The position numbers and the translations under genes were made by a program. From Nocardia huaxiensis (lineage in GTDB: Bacteria > Actinomycetota > Actinomycetes > Mycobacteriales > Mycobacteriaceae), in NCBI RefSeq assembly GCF_013744875.1, contig NZ_CP059399.1:3534001-3598000 (forward strand): DNA of 64,000 nt. The letters run 5' to 3'. Of the stretch, positions 12,462 to 21,821 are shown piece by piece; the first letter of the stretch is position 1, and every line of letters starts with the position of its first letter. Below the pieces are notes generated by a model that was not told where the DNA came from, made no database searches, and saw only the letters and a list, made by a program, of their open reading frames with translations.

Positions 12462-13004
12462 ATGATGCGTAAGCCCACAACCATGGCAGCCTGCTTGCTC
12501 ACGGCTTTCCTGGCCGCTGCCTGCGGTTCGAGCACGAGCCCGCTGCAGTCCGACGGAATGGCCGGGGACTGCACCGGCGTATTCGACTTCAACTCGAAGG
12601 CCGAGCCGTTGGGGTCGTCGCAGAATCTGGTGAACACCGTGTACAACCGCTCGGCCAGCCCCGATGTAATCACGTTGCAGGACTTGACAACTGCCGCCGG
12701 TTGGGCGGACGGATGGGATCGAATGATAGTCGCCGGCCAAGGCATCAGCAGGGATGTCCTCAACACCCGTGCAGATCTACCCGGGTACTGCTGGGAGAAC
12801 TTCCCCAGCACCAACCCGACCGATCACCCGTACGATTGGTACATCTTCATAGAGGGGCAGACCCCCAAACAGGTGCTGAAGGTGTTGCGAAGCGACGGAC
12901 TGTTCCAACGCGCCAAAGAGGGTGCACTGACTCCGGAAACCCGTCTGAGCCCAATCCCGCCGAAGGTTGGCGATCGGGGCTATTTCGTACCGGCCGAACA
13001 ATAG
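12462..13004 (+). CDS. Secreted lipoprotein, DUF3558-like
   Basis: A 180-residue lipoprotein. The signal peptide runs from MMRKPTTMAA to a lipobox LAAAC, and the lipidated Cys is followed by GSSTS. The mature part has two further cysteines (in AGDCTGVF and GYCWENF) that could form a disulfide. A similar two-cysteine lipoprotein layout is frequent in nocardial DUF3558-type proteins; I cannot confirm that family. The start is the ATG at 12462 or the adjacent 12465; the longer in-frame ORF from 12348 would bury the signal peptide. Confidence 0.75.
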   Translation: MMRKPTTMAACLLTAFLAAACGSSTSPLQSDGMAGDCTGVFDFNSKAEPLGSSQNLVNTVYNRSASPDVITLQDLTTAAGWADGWDRMIVAGQGISRDVLNTRADLPGYCWENFPSTNPTDHPYDWYIFIEGQTPKQVLKVLRSDGLFQRAKEGALTPETRLSPIPPKVGDRGYFVPAEQ

Positions 13005-13009
13005 GCTGT

Positions 13010-13028
13010 GCCCGGCGTTGTGCCGGGC
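13010..13028. terminator. Hairpin between convergent genes
   Basis: GCCCGGC and GCCGGGC with a GTTGT loop, 6 nt after the lipoprotein stop and 34 nt after the convergent helicase-PLD gene ends. There is no T-tract, as often in actinobacteria. Confidence 0.6.
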
Positions 13029-13061
13029 GCAACGGCGGTGAGCCTGCGGAATCCGATACTC

Positions 13062-15953
13062 CTACAACCACTTCTGAACAAGTTCGATGGGGACGTCGAT
13101 GCTGACCCACCATTGCCCTCGCTTCGGATCCCACCGTCCGCGAGCAACACGTTTGATCTCGTCATTGTCTGACATCGGAACATCGCCACGGAGGTATCGC
13201 CGGTCTCCGGCGACGGTCGATGGCTTGGGGGAACGGCGCTCGGCCTTCTTGTGATCGTCGGACCGATCCCGCTGAGCACGCTGGATGATCTTCCGGACCC
13301 GTTCGCAGGACCCACGATCGGTGATTCGCATCATGAGATCGGTGGGGCCACGGTTGGCCAGCAGATTCAGCGAGCCGTGCCACAGGATCTCTTCATCGAC
13401 GATGACGACTTTCTCGTGCATCTGCTCGCGCTGCTGCATTTCACAACCGGCGGCACGCAGTCGTGAAGCCAAACGTCCTGCGCGCGAATCCGGTTGGTGA
13501 TTCCGGGTATGGATTCGCACCGTCACCCCCGCATCGATTCGAGGTTGTAGTCGTGGCAGCCAGCGATTGACGGCGTCCGTATCGAGGAATGCACAGTAGA
13601 TGTCGATACTGGACCGCGCGTTCTTGAAGTCCCAGTCGACGGCGAGTGGTACTTCGTCATGGGGGAAGAAGGCAGGTCGGTTGCGTTCGTCGGCGGGCAT
13701 TCGGCCCAGTTCGTCGGCCGAACGAATAGGTACCAACTGATCGACCGGGATGTAGTACGCGTAGGTGGCCAGGTGGTCGATCATTTTGCGGGCTTCGCCG
13801 CGCGGCAGCAGCTTCTCGCGCAGGAAGTTCAGGTCGGCGACTACGACCAAGTGATCGCGGGCGCGACTGACCGCGACATTCAGCAGGCGGCACGTGCTCG
13901 ATGACAGCCCCGCGCTCTCATAGAAGGTGCCGACTTTCGAGGAAGCTCCGGCCACGGTATCGATAATGACGATCGGCCGCTCGCTGCCTTGGAAGCGGTG
14001 CACGGTGTCCACCATTCCGTTGTACTTCTCACCGAACCGGTAGTTCAGGCTTGCCGTCAAGGACTGAACCTGGTCGCGGTAAGGGGTGATTACCGCGAGT
14101 GTCGAGTCGGCTCTGCCCTCGTTCGCGTAACGGGCAGGTAGAACCGTTTCATACTGCAGCGCACGCACCAACTCATGAATGATCGCGGCGTGCACCGGAT
14201 TTGCGGTCGGGGTTCCCGTATTGCTGGTACCTAGGCGCTGCTGAGCTCCCGACGTATCGATCAGTACGAGCGGACTGGCCACGAGGGAGTCCTCGGACAC
14301 CGACGTGGAGTCGATCCGGCCGGTGGTCAAGGGCATATCCGGGTAGGCGATCGTATTCACCAGCTCGCAGATCGCGGAACGCATTCGATACTGCTGGGTC
14401 AGGGCGACCAGCCGAGGGTCGGGTCTGACAACCCCATCGGGCCCGACCAGACCCGCGGAGTGGAAGACATCGCGATCCATCCACAGCCGGGCATGATCGC
14501 GGTCGTCCGCGGAAAGACCGCGTTCATTCGATGCCCGGGTTACCGCGGGAAGCTGACGGAAGTCGCCCGCGAAGACGATGCGTCGTCGAGCCATGCCCGC
14601 CACGCACCACGCTGATGGGAGATTCACCATGGCGGCTTCGTCCACCACCACAACATCGACTTCGTCCATGACGCGTGCGGATTGGATCGTGCGTGCCACA
14701 GTAGTGCCGAGCACTCGACAGGATTGTGCCAGCAGTTCGCGTATCTTGCTCCGTCGCTCGGTCAATTCCACGACGGCCTGCAGAGCTGTCTCGAGATCGC
14801 TTTTGACGGCCTCGAATTCAACTCCGTCCAGTTCCCGGTTGAGCTCATCGATTCGCTGATCGATCCGATCCTGCGGTGGGACGCGCCTCGGCTCCAGGCG
14901 GTCGCTGTGCGCAAGCAGCGCTTTGATGTTCACCTGCTCACTGCGCAGGGACGCAATCGCGTTGTCCAGTTCTGCGAGTCTGCGCTGACGACGCTGTGCG
15001 AACATTCCAGAAGGCTGGCCGATTTCCCCGATCTCGCGGCGGATCTCCGACAGTTCTCGTTCGATCTCCTGCCATCGGAGCAACATGCCGAGTTCCTCGA
15101 GGTTCTCGAGCCTGCGCTGGGCGCCTTCCCTCGAGATCTGCGCTGCCGCAAGCTGAATCGACAGGTCCGAGTCGAAGCGAGATGCGAGTCGATCCACATC
15201 GATCGCTGATCCGTATCGGTCCATCAGGGACGGCAGTTCGATCTCGCCGGCCCGCTGCACCAGCCCGAATTCGAATCCGGGTTCTTCACGAAGGAGATCG
15301 CAGATCCGTTCGAGAGCCTGATCGACTGCGACATTGGTGGGTGCGACGAACAACACCCGAAGTCCTTGTCGTACACAGCCTTCCACGATGTGCCCGATAA
15401 CGGCTGTCTTACCTGTGCCAGGTGGTCCCCAGACGAAGGTGAGTTCACCGCCCAGCGCGAATTCGATCGCCGCGCGTTGCTGCGCGTTCAGCTGCAGACC
15501 GGCATAGCCGCGCACCCATTTCGCCGCGTCCTCCCGCTTGCCGGACACCGGCCGACCCTGCCCGAGCGTCCAACCCGCCTTGTCGAGGTCGAGTGTGTTG
15601 TGCGCAGTATCGATCCGGCGTTCCAGTGCTCGAAGTGGAGCCGTGTTGTCCTCGCGCAGCTCCGCGGTCTGGAGACCATCGTGTGCCGGGCTGTCGAGTG
15701 TCACCCGGACCCGCTCGTCCGACAACCAGACCGCGGACCCAGGTATCCATTTCTGCTGGGATCCGGCCCGGCGAATCAGCACCTTCGTATGCGGCGGAGA
15801 CTTCCGTGCGACCGCGAACTCGAAGATGGTCGATCCGTCACCGTGGGCGAGCCGCAGCGGCACGCTGTCGCCAGCGCGTGAATCCGAAAGTGCGGCATCG
15901 ATTTCCAGACGAACTGCATGGAGTAGCTGATCAATCGGAACCGGTCTCGACAT
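13062..15953 (-). CDS. SF1 helicase-PLD nuclease fusion, Mokosh type II (MkoC)-like
   Basis: A 963-residue protein. Domains in order: an N-terminal beta-rich region (1-100), helicase core with Walker A GPPGTGKT (176-183), a long helical/coiled-coil insertion (about 270-410), Walker B VVVDEA (about 435-440) and RecA2 motifs including VDTVHRFQG. Next comes a phospholipase D domain with one HxKx4D motif (H846, K848, D853) and a following GSLN, and last a DUF5710-like module (GRWDPKRGQWWV). A COG1112-type helicase joined to a PLD nuclease in one polypeptide is the published layout of Mokosh type II anti-phage proteins. Only one HKD motif is visible, so the nuclease would act as a dimer. Confidence 0.85.
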   Translation of the reverse strand: MSRPVPIDQLLHAVRLEIDAALSDSRAGDSVPLRLAHGDGSTIFEFAVARKSPPHTKVLIRRAGSQQKWIPGSAVWLSDERVRVTLDSPAHDGLQTAELREDNTAPLRALERRIDTAHNTLDLDKAGWTLGQGRPVSGKREDAAKWVRGYAGLQLNAQQRAAIEFALGGELTFVWGPPGTGKTAVIGHIVEGCVRQGLRVLFVAPTNVAVDQALERICDLLREEPGFEFGLVQRAGEIELPSLMDRYGSAIDVDRLASRFDSDLSIQLAAAQISREGAQRRLENLEELGMLLRWQEIERELSEIRREIGEIGQPSGMFAQRRQRRLAELDNAIASLRSEQVNIKALLAHSDRLEPRRVPPQDRIDQRIDELNRELDGVEFEAVKSDLETALQAVVELTERRSKIRELLAQSCRVLGTTVARTIQSARVMDEVDVVVVDEAAMVNLPSAWCVAGMARRRIVFAGDFRQLPAVTRASNERGLSADDRDHARLWMDRDVFHSAGLVGPDGVVRPDPRLVALTQQYRMRSAICELVNTIAYPDMPLTTGRIDSTSVSEDSLVASPLVLIDTSGAQQRLGTSNTGTPTANPVHAAIIHELVRALQYETVLPARYANEGRADSTLAVITPYRDQVQSLTASLNYRFGEKYNGMVDTVHRFQGSERPIVIIDTVAGASSKVGTFYESAGLSSSTCRLLNVAVSRARDHLVVVADLNFLREKLLPRGEARKMIDHLATYAYYIPVDQLVPIRSADELGRMPADERNRPAFFPHDEVPLAVDWDFKNARSSIDIYCAFLDTDAVNRWLPRLQPRIDAGVTVRIHTRNHQPDSRAGRLASRLRAAGCEMQQREQMHEKVVIVDEEILWHGSLNLLANRGPTDLMMRITDRGSCERVRKIIQRAQRDRSDDHKKAERRSPKPSTVAGDRRYLRGDVPMSDNDEIKRVARGRWDPKRGQWWVSIDVPIELVQKWL

Positions 15954-16232
15954 GCGTCCCCCTGACAGCGGGTGATGTCAACTCGCTGGGCTCTCCCGCC
16001 CTCGAGCCACGGTCTCAGTATGGCGGCGGGTACGCAGAATAGCTGTCCCCATCGAAGCGGATGGCACCCTGCGTCAGTCCGAGTAGCCGTGGGTTGCTGT
16101 TCTCCGCCATGGCATCCAACTGCCGTCTGAACAGACCGACCAGAATTTGTGGCTCGCAAAGGAATTGCGTCACTCTAGTGGAGCGCCGTTCATCCGGGCG
16201 GCCGTCGTCGTCGCGAGAGCCGAGGTGGCAAG

Positions 16233-18209
16233 GTGGCGCGAGAAACGAGTCATGATCGGGAAGTCCGGCGAATCCGAGCGGTGGATACCCTGACCGCCAT
16301 CAGGCCCATGTCTACTCGTCAACGGGATGTTCTAACGGCGATACTGGTCGACGGCCCGCGCGGTTGGAACCTGGTCGTCCGGGGTCCGGAGCCCGCGGTA
16401 TCCGGCTCGGCCGACGCATTTCTGATCGGCCCCGGCGGGGTGTTCGGCCTGCTGTTCAGCGAGCGCCCACGTGAGGAAGCGGTGGCTCACCTGTTCCGGG
16501 AGCGCTGCGCGCAGTTGTTCGACGACCTGCCTATCGGCAACCATCGCAATGTCTTCGTTCCAGAAACCATCGAGTTCGTCCGGATCGTCGCTCCACATTC
16601 CGACATTCGCGGAGACGAGGGGTGCCGGGTGGTGAGCGCTCTGGAGTGGCGGTCCTTACTCGCTGCCGAGCCCAGAATGAAGCGGAGCGAGGCGGATCGG
16701 ATCGCGGAGGCGGTGACGGTGCGGGATCGGGCCTACACGCGGGTGTCGGTCGATCGCTCGCTAGCTTCACGATCGGCCGACGACTCCGGCCTGCTCGACG
16801 TCGCCGATCTGTACGAGGGCGACCGCACGCGAGCGCTGGAAAAGCCCTTCCCGACGTGGATGACCTTCCTCGATCCCGCACAGCGTGCGCTGGCAACGCG
16901 TAACTACAACGGCCCGGCGCGTATCGCCGGTCCGGCCGGCTCGGGCAAAACGGTGGTGGCACTGCATCGGATGGCGCATCGGGCCCGCCGCACCACCGGA
17001 AAGTTATTGTTCACCACCTTCGTTCGCAACCTGCCACCGTGTCAGCAACGAGCTTTCGCGCAGCTCGCGCCGGACGTGAGCGCACGCGCGGAATTCAAGA
17101 ACCTGCACTCCTGGGCGGGGGAGTTTCTGGCACGCCGCGACCTCCCCGACCGGATGGACCTTCGGAAGGCCGATAACGCCTTCAATATGGCTTGGTCGCG
17201 AGTCGGTAGCCGGGGTCCGCTCGCTGACATCGAATGCGACAACCGGTATTGGCGTGATGAGATCGACCGATTGATCAAAGGCCGTGGAATCGCGAAATTC
17301 GAGGAGTACGCCATCTTGGATCGGCGTGGTCGTCGAGGTGTCCTGCGGCGTCCGGCCCGAGAAGCTGTGTGGGAGCTTTACGAGCAGTACGAGAGTCTGC
17401 GCAAGCGGGCCGGGTTCCTCGACGCCAACGACCTGATCGCCGCGGCGCTGCGGGAGATTCTCAGGGAACCACCCGACGAGGACTACGCCATGGTCGTGGT
17501 GGATGAGGTACAGGACATGAGCGTGCTCGGATTGCGACTGGTGCACGCCCTCGTCGGAAACACTCCCAACGCGTTGCTGCTGGTCGGCGATCCCCAACAG
17601 CAGATCTACGCCGGTGGATGGCGATTGTCGGAAGCCGGCATACCGATCGTCGGACGCGGTGAAACCCTGAAGGTGAATTATCGCAACTGCGATGCGGTGC
17701 TCGAACTCGCCACAACCTTGGAAGGCCGGAACCTCGTCGATGATCTCGACGGCGCACCGGGCACCACCCTGAGTCGATCCGAATCCGTACTCACTGGCGG
17801 CACCGCCGAAAAATGGTGTGGCAGTGACGAAGACGTCGAGAACCAGGTCCGCGTCACGCTCGATTCGCTGGCCGAAGCGGGCATACCGCTCTCCGATACC
17901 GCCCTCATCACCCGCACCAACGCAGAAGCAGATCGGTTCCGAGTCGCATTGCGTGGCTGGGGAATCGAGTTCCGAAACCTGGAGAACTACGACGGCGCCG
18001 AGGAGGACATGATCAAAATCGGCACGGTGTATCGCGCCAAGGGCCTGGACTTCCGGGCGGTACTGCACCCCTACTTCGCGAAGTCGGTGCCGGAGGACGA
18101 ACGTGGAGACTCGGCGCGTGACCGTGCGGACCTGGCAGCCAACCAGCGATTCGTCGCGATCACCCGGGCCCGCGAGTACGTCTGGCTGGGCATCGTGGCG
18201 AACGAATGA
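16233..18209 (+). CDS. UvrD/Rep-like SF1 helicase with degenerate NERD-like N-terminus
   Basis: A 658-residue helicase. Walker A is GPAGSGKT (233-240), Walker B VVDEVQDMS lies at about 423-431, GDPQQQIY is motif III-like, and YRAKGLDFRAV and ITRAREYV are motifs V and VI. The N-terminal 200 residues contain SADAFLIGPGGVFGLLF, which has the shape of a NERD nuclease core (D...GPGGVF...E-x-K), but the E-x-K pair is replaced, so the nuclease is probably dead. The start is GTG 16233 or ATG 16308. It is divergent from the Mokosh-like gene across 279 nt, so the two may share a control region. Confidence 0.85.
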   Translation: MARETSHDREVRRIRAVDTLTAIRPMSTRQRDVLTAILVDGPRGWNLVVRGPEPAVSGSADAFLIGPGGVFGLLFSERPREEAVAHLFRERCAQLFDDLPIGNHRNVFVPETIEFVRIVAPHSDIRGDEGCRVVSALEWRSLLAAEPRMKRSEADRIAEAVTVRDRAYTRVSVDRSLASRSADDSGLLDVADLYEGDRTRALEKPFPTWMTFLDPAQRALATRNYNGPARIAGPAGSGKTVVALHRMAHRARRTTGKLLFTTFVRNLPPCQQRAFAQLAPDVSARAEFKNLHSWAGEFLARRDLPDRMDLRKADNAFNMAWSRVGSRGPLADIECDNRYWRDEIDRLIKGRGIAKFEEYAILDRRGRRGVLRRPAREAVWELYEQYESLRKRAGFLDANDLIAAALREILREPPDEDYAMVVVDEVQDMSVLGLRLVHALVGNTPNALLLVGDPQQQIYAGGWRLSEAGIPIVGRGETLKVNYRNCDAVLELATTLEGRNLVDDLDGAPGTTLSRSESVLTGGTAEKWCGSDEDVENQVRVTLDSLAEAGIPLSDTALITRTNAEADRFRVALRGWGIEFRNLENYDGAEEDMIKIGTVYRAKGLDFRAVLHPYFAKSVPEDERGDSARDRADLAANQRFVAITRAREYVWLGIVANE

Positions 18210-18225
18210 ACGTCGCGGCGGTCGG

Positions 18226-18981
18226 CTACCTGTGTGAGCGCTGCGGCAATGCTCCTGAGCGGAAGCTCACACCGTAAAGCTGGTGTGCGCGATGGCCTTC
18301 CATGCCCGCGAGGACGGTGATCGCGGCGCACCCGCCGAGGAGCAGGGTCAGGTCGATCGGCGCGGGGAGCAGGGTTGTTTCCCGTGTGGTGAGGTTGATG
18401 ATGGTGACCGTCCAGGTCACGACTACAGCCACGGTTGGTCCGAGCAACAGGTGCCCGTCGACAGCGTTGAACCAGTGCTTGGTGATCAGGAACAGGGCGC
18501 GAATCAGGAACGGCACAATCGCCAGCGTGAAGGCGATCACCGCCACCAAAACGATCAAGCCCACCAGGGGTCCGGCTTGCCCGTCGAAGGCCGACATCAG
18601 CCTGGGGACAGCGACGCAGGCGGCGATACCGGCGACACAGATTCCCATCGTCCGCAGCGGGTAGACCAGCTGGCGGGCGGTGGTGGTGCGGTGGGGCGAC
18701 TCGGTGACGGCGATGAGCACGGCCATGGCGATGAGGCAGACAGGGAACGCGATCATGGCTGAAAGCATCACGCGCGCTGTGGAATCGAAGACTATCGCCT
18801 CGACCACATTGTCCGAATACTTCCCGAGGACAAGAAGATTGATCCCCACACCTATGACAGTGCGGGCCGTGCCGAGATCGTCGACGGTCTTGTCCAACGG
18901 TGCGAGCCGATAGCCCGGTGTGAACAACTTGCCCGCCAGCCCCCACCCGTAGGCGACCGGTGCGAGCAGCAGATCCCACAT
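18226..18981 (-). CDS. Polytopic membrane protein of unknown function
   Basis: A 251-residue integral membrane protein with about six hydrophobic helices between residues 40 and 230. It starts at ATG 18981, with GGGGGA 5 nt upstream. The N-terminus (LLAPVAYGWGLAGKLF) is amphipathic and the C-terminus short and charged. The frame stays open upstream to 19365 but that part does not look native (see next entry). Its stop is 16 nt from the convergent helicase gene. I do not recognise the family. Confidence 0.7.
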   Translation of the reverse strand: MWDLLLAPVAYGWGLAGKLFTPGYRLAPLDKTVDDLGTARTVIGVGINLLVLGKYSDNVVEAIVFDSTARVMLSAMIAFPVCLIAMAVLIAVTESPHRTTTARQLVYPLRTMGICVAGIAACVAVPRLMSAFDGQAGPLVGLIVLVAVIAFTLAIVPFLIRALFLITKHWFNAVDGHLLLGPTVAVVVTWTVTIINLTTRETTLLPAPIDLTLLLGGCAAITVLAGMEGHRAHQLYGVSFRSGALPQRSHR

Positions 18982-19145
18982 ATGTTTCCCCCATGCTGTG
19001 CCAGGCGCACCACTGTATCCAATTGTATTGGTACGCACCAGTATCCGGCGTGCTCCGGATCCACATCGCTGTGGATCCGCCGGCTCAGGCGAACCTCTTG
19101 CCTTTGGTTGCGAGTGCGACGCGCCCGCGCGGACTGATCCGCCAG

Positions 19146-19365
19146 CTACCCTGCGGTTGTGTGCGTGCGGTTTCTGTGGTTGGGCGCGATGGCGTCCGGC
19201 GGGATGACGGCGGGGGAGTTCGAGCCTGCCGCCGTCGCACAGCGATAGGTGGACGGTGTCGGATTCCGCGGCGCGGGCCTCGCGGTGGAAGCCCCACGCG
19301 GACCAGAACATGATGAGCCCGCAGAGGGCGATGATCGACAGCAGTACCCATATGTACCAAGGCAT
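19146..19365 (-). pseudogene. Small membrane-protein gene, probably frameshifted
   Basis: ATG 19365 has GGAGG 5 nt upstream and begins MPWYIWVLLSIIALCGLIMF, one membrane helix, then a charged stretch to about residue 50 (CDGGRLEL). After that the frame becomes Arg/His/Pro-rich and stays open into the downstream membrane-protein gene. The neighbouring frame reads PAVIPPDAIAPNHRNRT and stops at 19146, which looks more native. A single frameshift near 19210 would explain this. Alternatively both parts form one 379-residue protein. Confidence 0.4.
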
Positions 19366-19379
19366 TTCAGCCTCCGGTC

Positions 19380-19828
19380 ATGGAGTTGGAACAGCGTGTG
19401 CAGATTCGGATGCAGCGGCAGACAGTCATCACACGACGGTTGTCCCCAGTCGAGGTTTATCTGCTGCTGGACGAGCAGCACTGCGGCGGGTAGCGGGTTC
19501 ACGCAGAGCCATGGCCACGCAGCTCCGCGGCCTGGCTGACACTCCGCCCAACGTCACAGTCCAAGTGCTCCCTTTCAATGTCGGTTTCCACGTGGGCGGC
19601 CATGTCGGACCGTTCGTGATCCTGGAATTCCCCGGTGATCCCAGCACCGGCGACCCCATCGAACCCACCACCATCGATGTGGAGTCCGCGGATCTCGAAC
19701 GGTTGTGTTTGAATTGCAGTGATTTGGCGGCCCGCCGAGCACCGAGTCCAACTCGTCGCTGCTCCCACCCGCCCACCGGATCCGGATGGGGCAGTGCGGG
19801 GAGTGCAGATGGCGCTGATGCGTGGTAG
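19380..19828 (+). pseudogene. Remnant of an XRE/Scr1-type regulator (DUF5753 part)
   Basis: Reading from ATG 19380 gives LEQRVQIRMQRQTVI and YLLLDEQ, then a stop. From about 19475 another frame continues with LRRVAGSRRAMATQLRGLAD, NVTVQVLPFNVGFH and FVILEFPGDP. Together these match the DUF5753 ligand domain of Scr1-type helix-turn-helix regulators, split by one frameshift and lacking the N-terminal helix-turn-helix. It lies just upstream of the first DUF2075 gene and may mark a recombination boundary. Confidence 0.65.
19726..19773 (+). other. Conserved covarying hairpin, copy 1
   Basis: Three nested stems: GGCGG/CCGCC (outer), GAGCA/TGCTC and GAGT/ACTC, with a CCA apical loop. The same fold at 21822-21869 before the paralogous gene has compensatory changes (GGGCA/TGCCC and GAAG/CTTC). 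The element ends 35 nt before the ATG at 19809. Role unknown: a 5' UTR regulatory structure, an attenuator or a terminator. Confidence 0.6.
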
Positions 19829-21731
19829 TGCGCGCAGGTTGTGGGAGTTGGCTGATGCCAATCGATTGCCCATACAACTATTGGAACGGGCGGCGACAGA
19901 GTGGGATCGGCAGCCGAGCCCTGGGGAAGTACGGTCGTGGAAGAACAGTTTGCACCGGTTTCTAGGTGATGTTGTGGAGGCGGGGCTCGGCGACATCGAG
20001 GTCTTGCTGGAGCACAGATTGCCGCATAGCCCGAAACGGGTTGATGTCATTCTGTGCGGTGTTCATCCGGAGACGCGCGTATCGAGTTTCGTTCTGGTAG
20101 AGCTCAAGCAATGGTCGGAAGCGGAACGGCTAACTCGTGACCTGGTCAGGGTGTCTTTCTACGACGATCCTGTATTGCACCCGATCGCGCAGGTTCATGA
20201 ATACTGTCGGTACCTGGTAGATTTCACTCCAGACCTCGAGCGACACGATTGCTTGGTCCTAGGAATTGCATACTTGCACAATGCTCTGCCGGAGATGGGC
20301 CGGTCGCTGATGCGTGATCCTCGCGATCACGAGAGTTTGTTCACCCATGGCGATACGGACCGGATGCGGGCGCTTCTGTGTTCGTTGTTGGACGGTGGGG
20401 TTGATTCGGGAGCGGCGCGACGAGTTGCCGACGCATTTCTGCAGTTCGATCACCGGCCGAGCAAGAAGTTGCTTGACCTGGCAGCGGAAGAGATCGAAAG
20501 TCGTGAACTGTTCGTGTTGCTGGACGAGCAACGAGTCGCCTACGAGATGGTCGCCGCGGCCGTCAACCGGGCTTGGGAGGCAAGCCGCGCGCAAAGGAAA
20601 AATGTCGAGGTGTCCTTCCAGCGGACGGCGGTCATCGTGGTCGGCGGTCCGGGCTCGGGCAAGAGTGTGATCGCGCTGAGTCTGATGGGCCACCTCGCGC
20701 GTGGCGGATATGCCGTCACCCATGCGACGGGGTCCCGTGCCTTTACGAAGACAATGCAGAAAGCGTTGGGAGAGAAGTCTTCTCGGGGGCGATCACTGTT
20801 CAAATTCTTCAGTGATTACTCCGATGCCAAGAGTGGGGACGTGGATGTCCTGATTTGCGATGAGGCCCACAGGATCAGGACGACGGACGACGCTCAGCTG
20901 ACGGATTCGGAGCGTCGAAGGGGTCGTCGGAACCAGTTGTACGAGTTGGTCACCGCTGCAGCGGTTCCGGTGTTCTTCCTCGATGACAATCAGGTTGTGA
21001 GACCTGGGGAAGCAGGTTCGCTCGCAACCATCAAGGAGGGGGCGGAAGGTGCGGGTCTCCGGGTTGACGTCGTCAACTTGCGTAGCCAGTTCCGTTGTGG
21101 CGGTTCGGATCTCTTCGAGCGATGGGTGGATCGACTGCTTGGTGTGATCGACGAGCCGCCACTGTCCTGGTCCCAGAGCTCTGCGGGCATCGACGACGCG
21201 TATGTGGTGGGAAGTGCCGGTTCGCCGGGCGAGTTGGAGGCATGGGTCCTTGCTGGGCAGGGCCAGGGGCCGGGCGCGGCGCGGATGTCAGCAGGCTACT
21301 GCTGGGATTGGTCAAGGCGCCCAACAGGTTCGGGTGCGAATCGACGGCTGGTGGCCGATGTTCAGATCGGCGGTTGGAGGCGACCGTGGAATGCCCGGCC
21401 GGGTGCGAATGTGCCGGGCGTTCCCGATTCGGATTTTTGGGCCTCCGACCCCGCAGGTGTCGGACAGGTCGGTTGTATCTACACCGCGCAGGGCTTCGAA
21501 TATGACTGGGCGGGAGTCATTTTCGGGCCTGATCTGGTCCGGCGAGGGGGCACGTGGGTGGCGGATCGGTCATCGTCGTTCGACGGAGCCGTGAAGAGGG
21601 CCGATGTAGCGACATTCCCGGACCTGATTCGCAATACGTACAAGGTTCTGCTCACACGAGGCATGCGCGGGGTGCGTCTCTTCTCGACGGATCCCGAGAC
21701 GCAGGCGTTCCTGGTGCGGATGACCAGTTGA
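19809..21731 (+). CDS. PD-(D/E)XK nuclease-DUF2075 helicase, tandem copy 1 (Nhi-like layout)
   Basis: A 640-residue protein. The N-terminal 270 residues hold a PD-(D/E)XK-type core: E57, D79 in KRVDVILCG and E98-L-K100 in FVLVELKQW. The C-terminal part is a DUF2075/Schlafen group 3 helicase: Walker A GGPGSGKS (about 279-286), DEAHR (about 349-353), LDDNQ, and a C-terminal YTAQGFEYDW and LLTRGMRG. Nuclease plus DUF2075 helicase in one chain is, as I recall, the layout of the staphylococcal anti-phage enzyme Nhi. ATG 19809 is chosen because GGGGAG lies 5 nt upstream and the start aligns with copy 2 (MALMRGS and MVLVRGS). Confidence 0.85.
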   Translation: MALMRGSARRLWELADANRLPIQLLERAATEWDRQPSPGEVRSWKNSLHRFLGDVVEAGLGDIEVLLEHRLPHSPKRVDVILCGVHPETRVSSFVLVELKQWSEAERLTRDLVRVSFYDDPVLHPIAQVHEYCRYLVDFTPDLERHDCLVLGIAYLHNALPEMGRSLMRDPRDHESLFTHGDTDRMRALLCSLLDGGVDSGAARRVADAFLQFDHRPSKKLLDLAAEEIESRELFVLLDEQRVAYEMVAAAVNRAWEASRAQRKNVEVSFQRTAVIVVGGPGSGKSVIALSLMGHLARGGYAVTHATGSRAFTKTMQKALGEKSSRGRSLFKFFSDYSDAKSGDVDVLICDEAHRIRTTDDAQLTDSERRRGRRNQLYELVTAAAVPVFFLDDNQVVRPGEAGSLATIKEGAEGAGLRVDVVNLRSQFRCGGSDLFERWVDRLLGVIDEPPLSWSQSSAGIDDAYVVGSAGSPGELEAWVLAGQGQGPGAARMSAGYCWDWSRRPTGSGANRRLVADVQIGGWRRPWNARPGANVPGVPDSDFWASDPAGVGQVGCIYTAQGFEYDWAGVIFGPDLVRRGGTWVADRSSSFDGAVKRADVATFPDLIRNTYKVLLTRGMRGVRLFSTDPETQAFLVRMTS

Positions 21732-21821
21732 ACTACCCTCCGCAGCCCAGTTCGATTCTCGTGGAGAACATTCCGGTGCCGGTCCGGTCGGGGCAGGCCG
21801 AAGTCCAGTAATCTGATCTTC

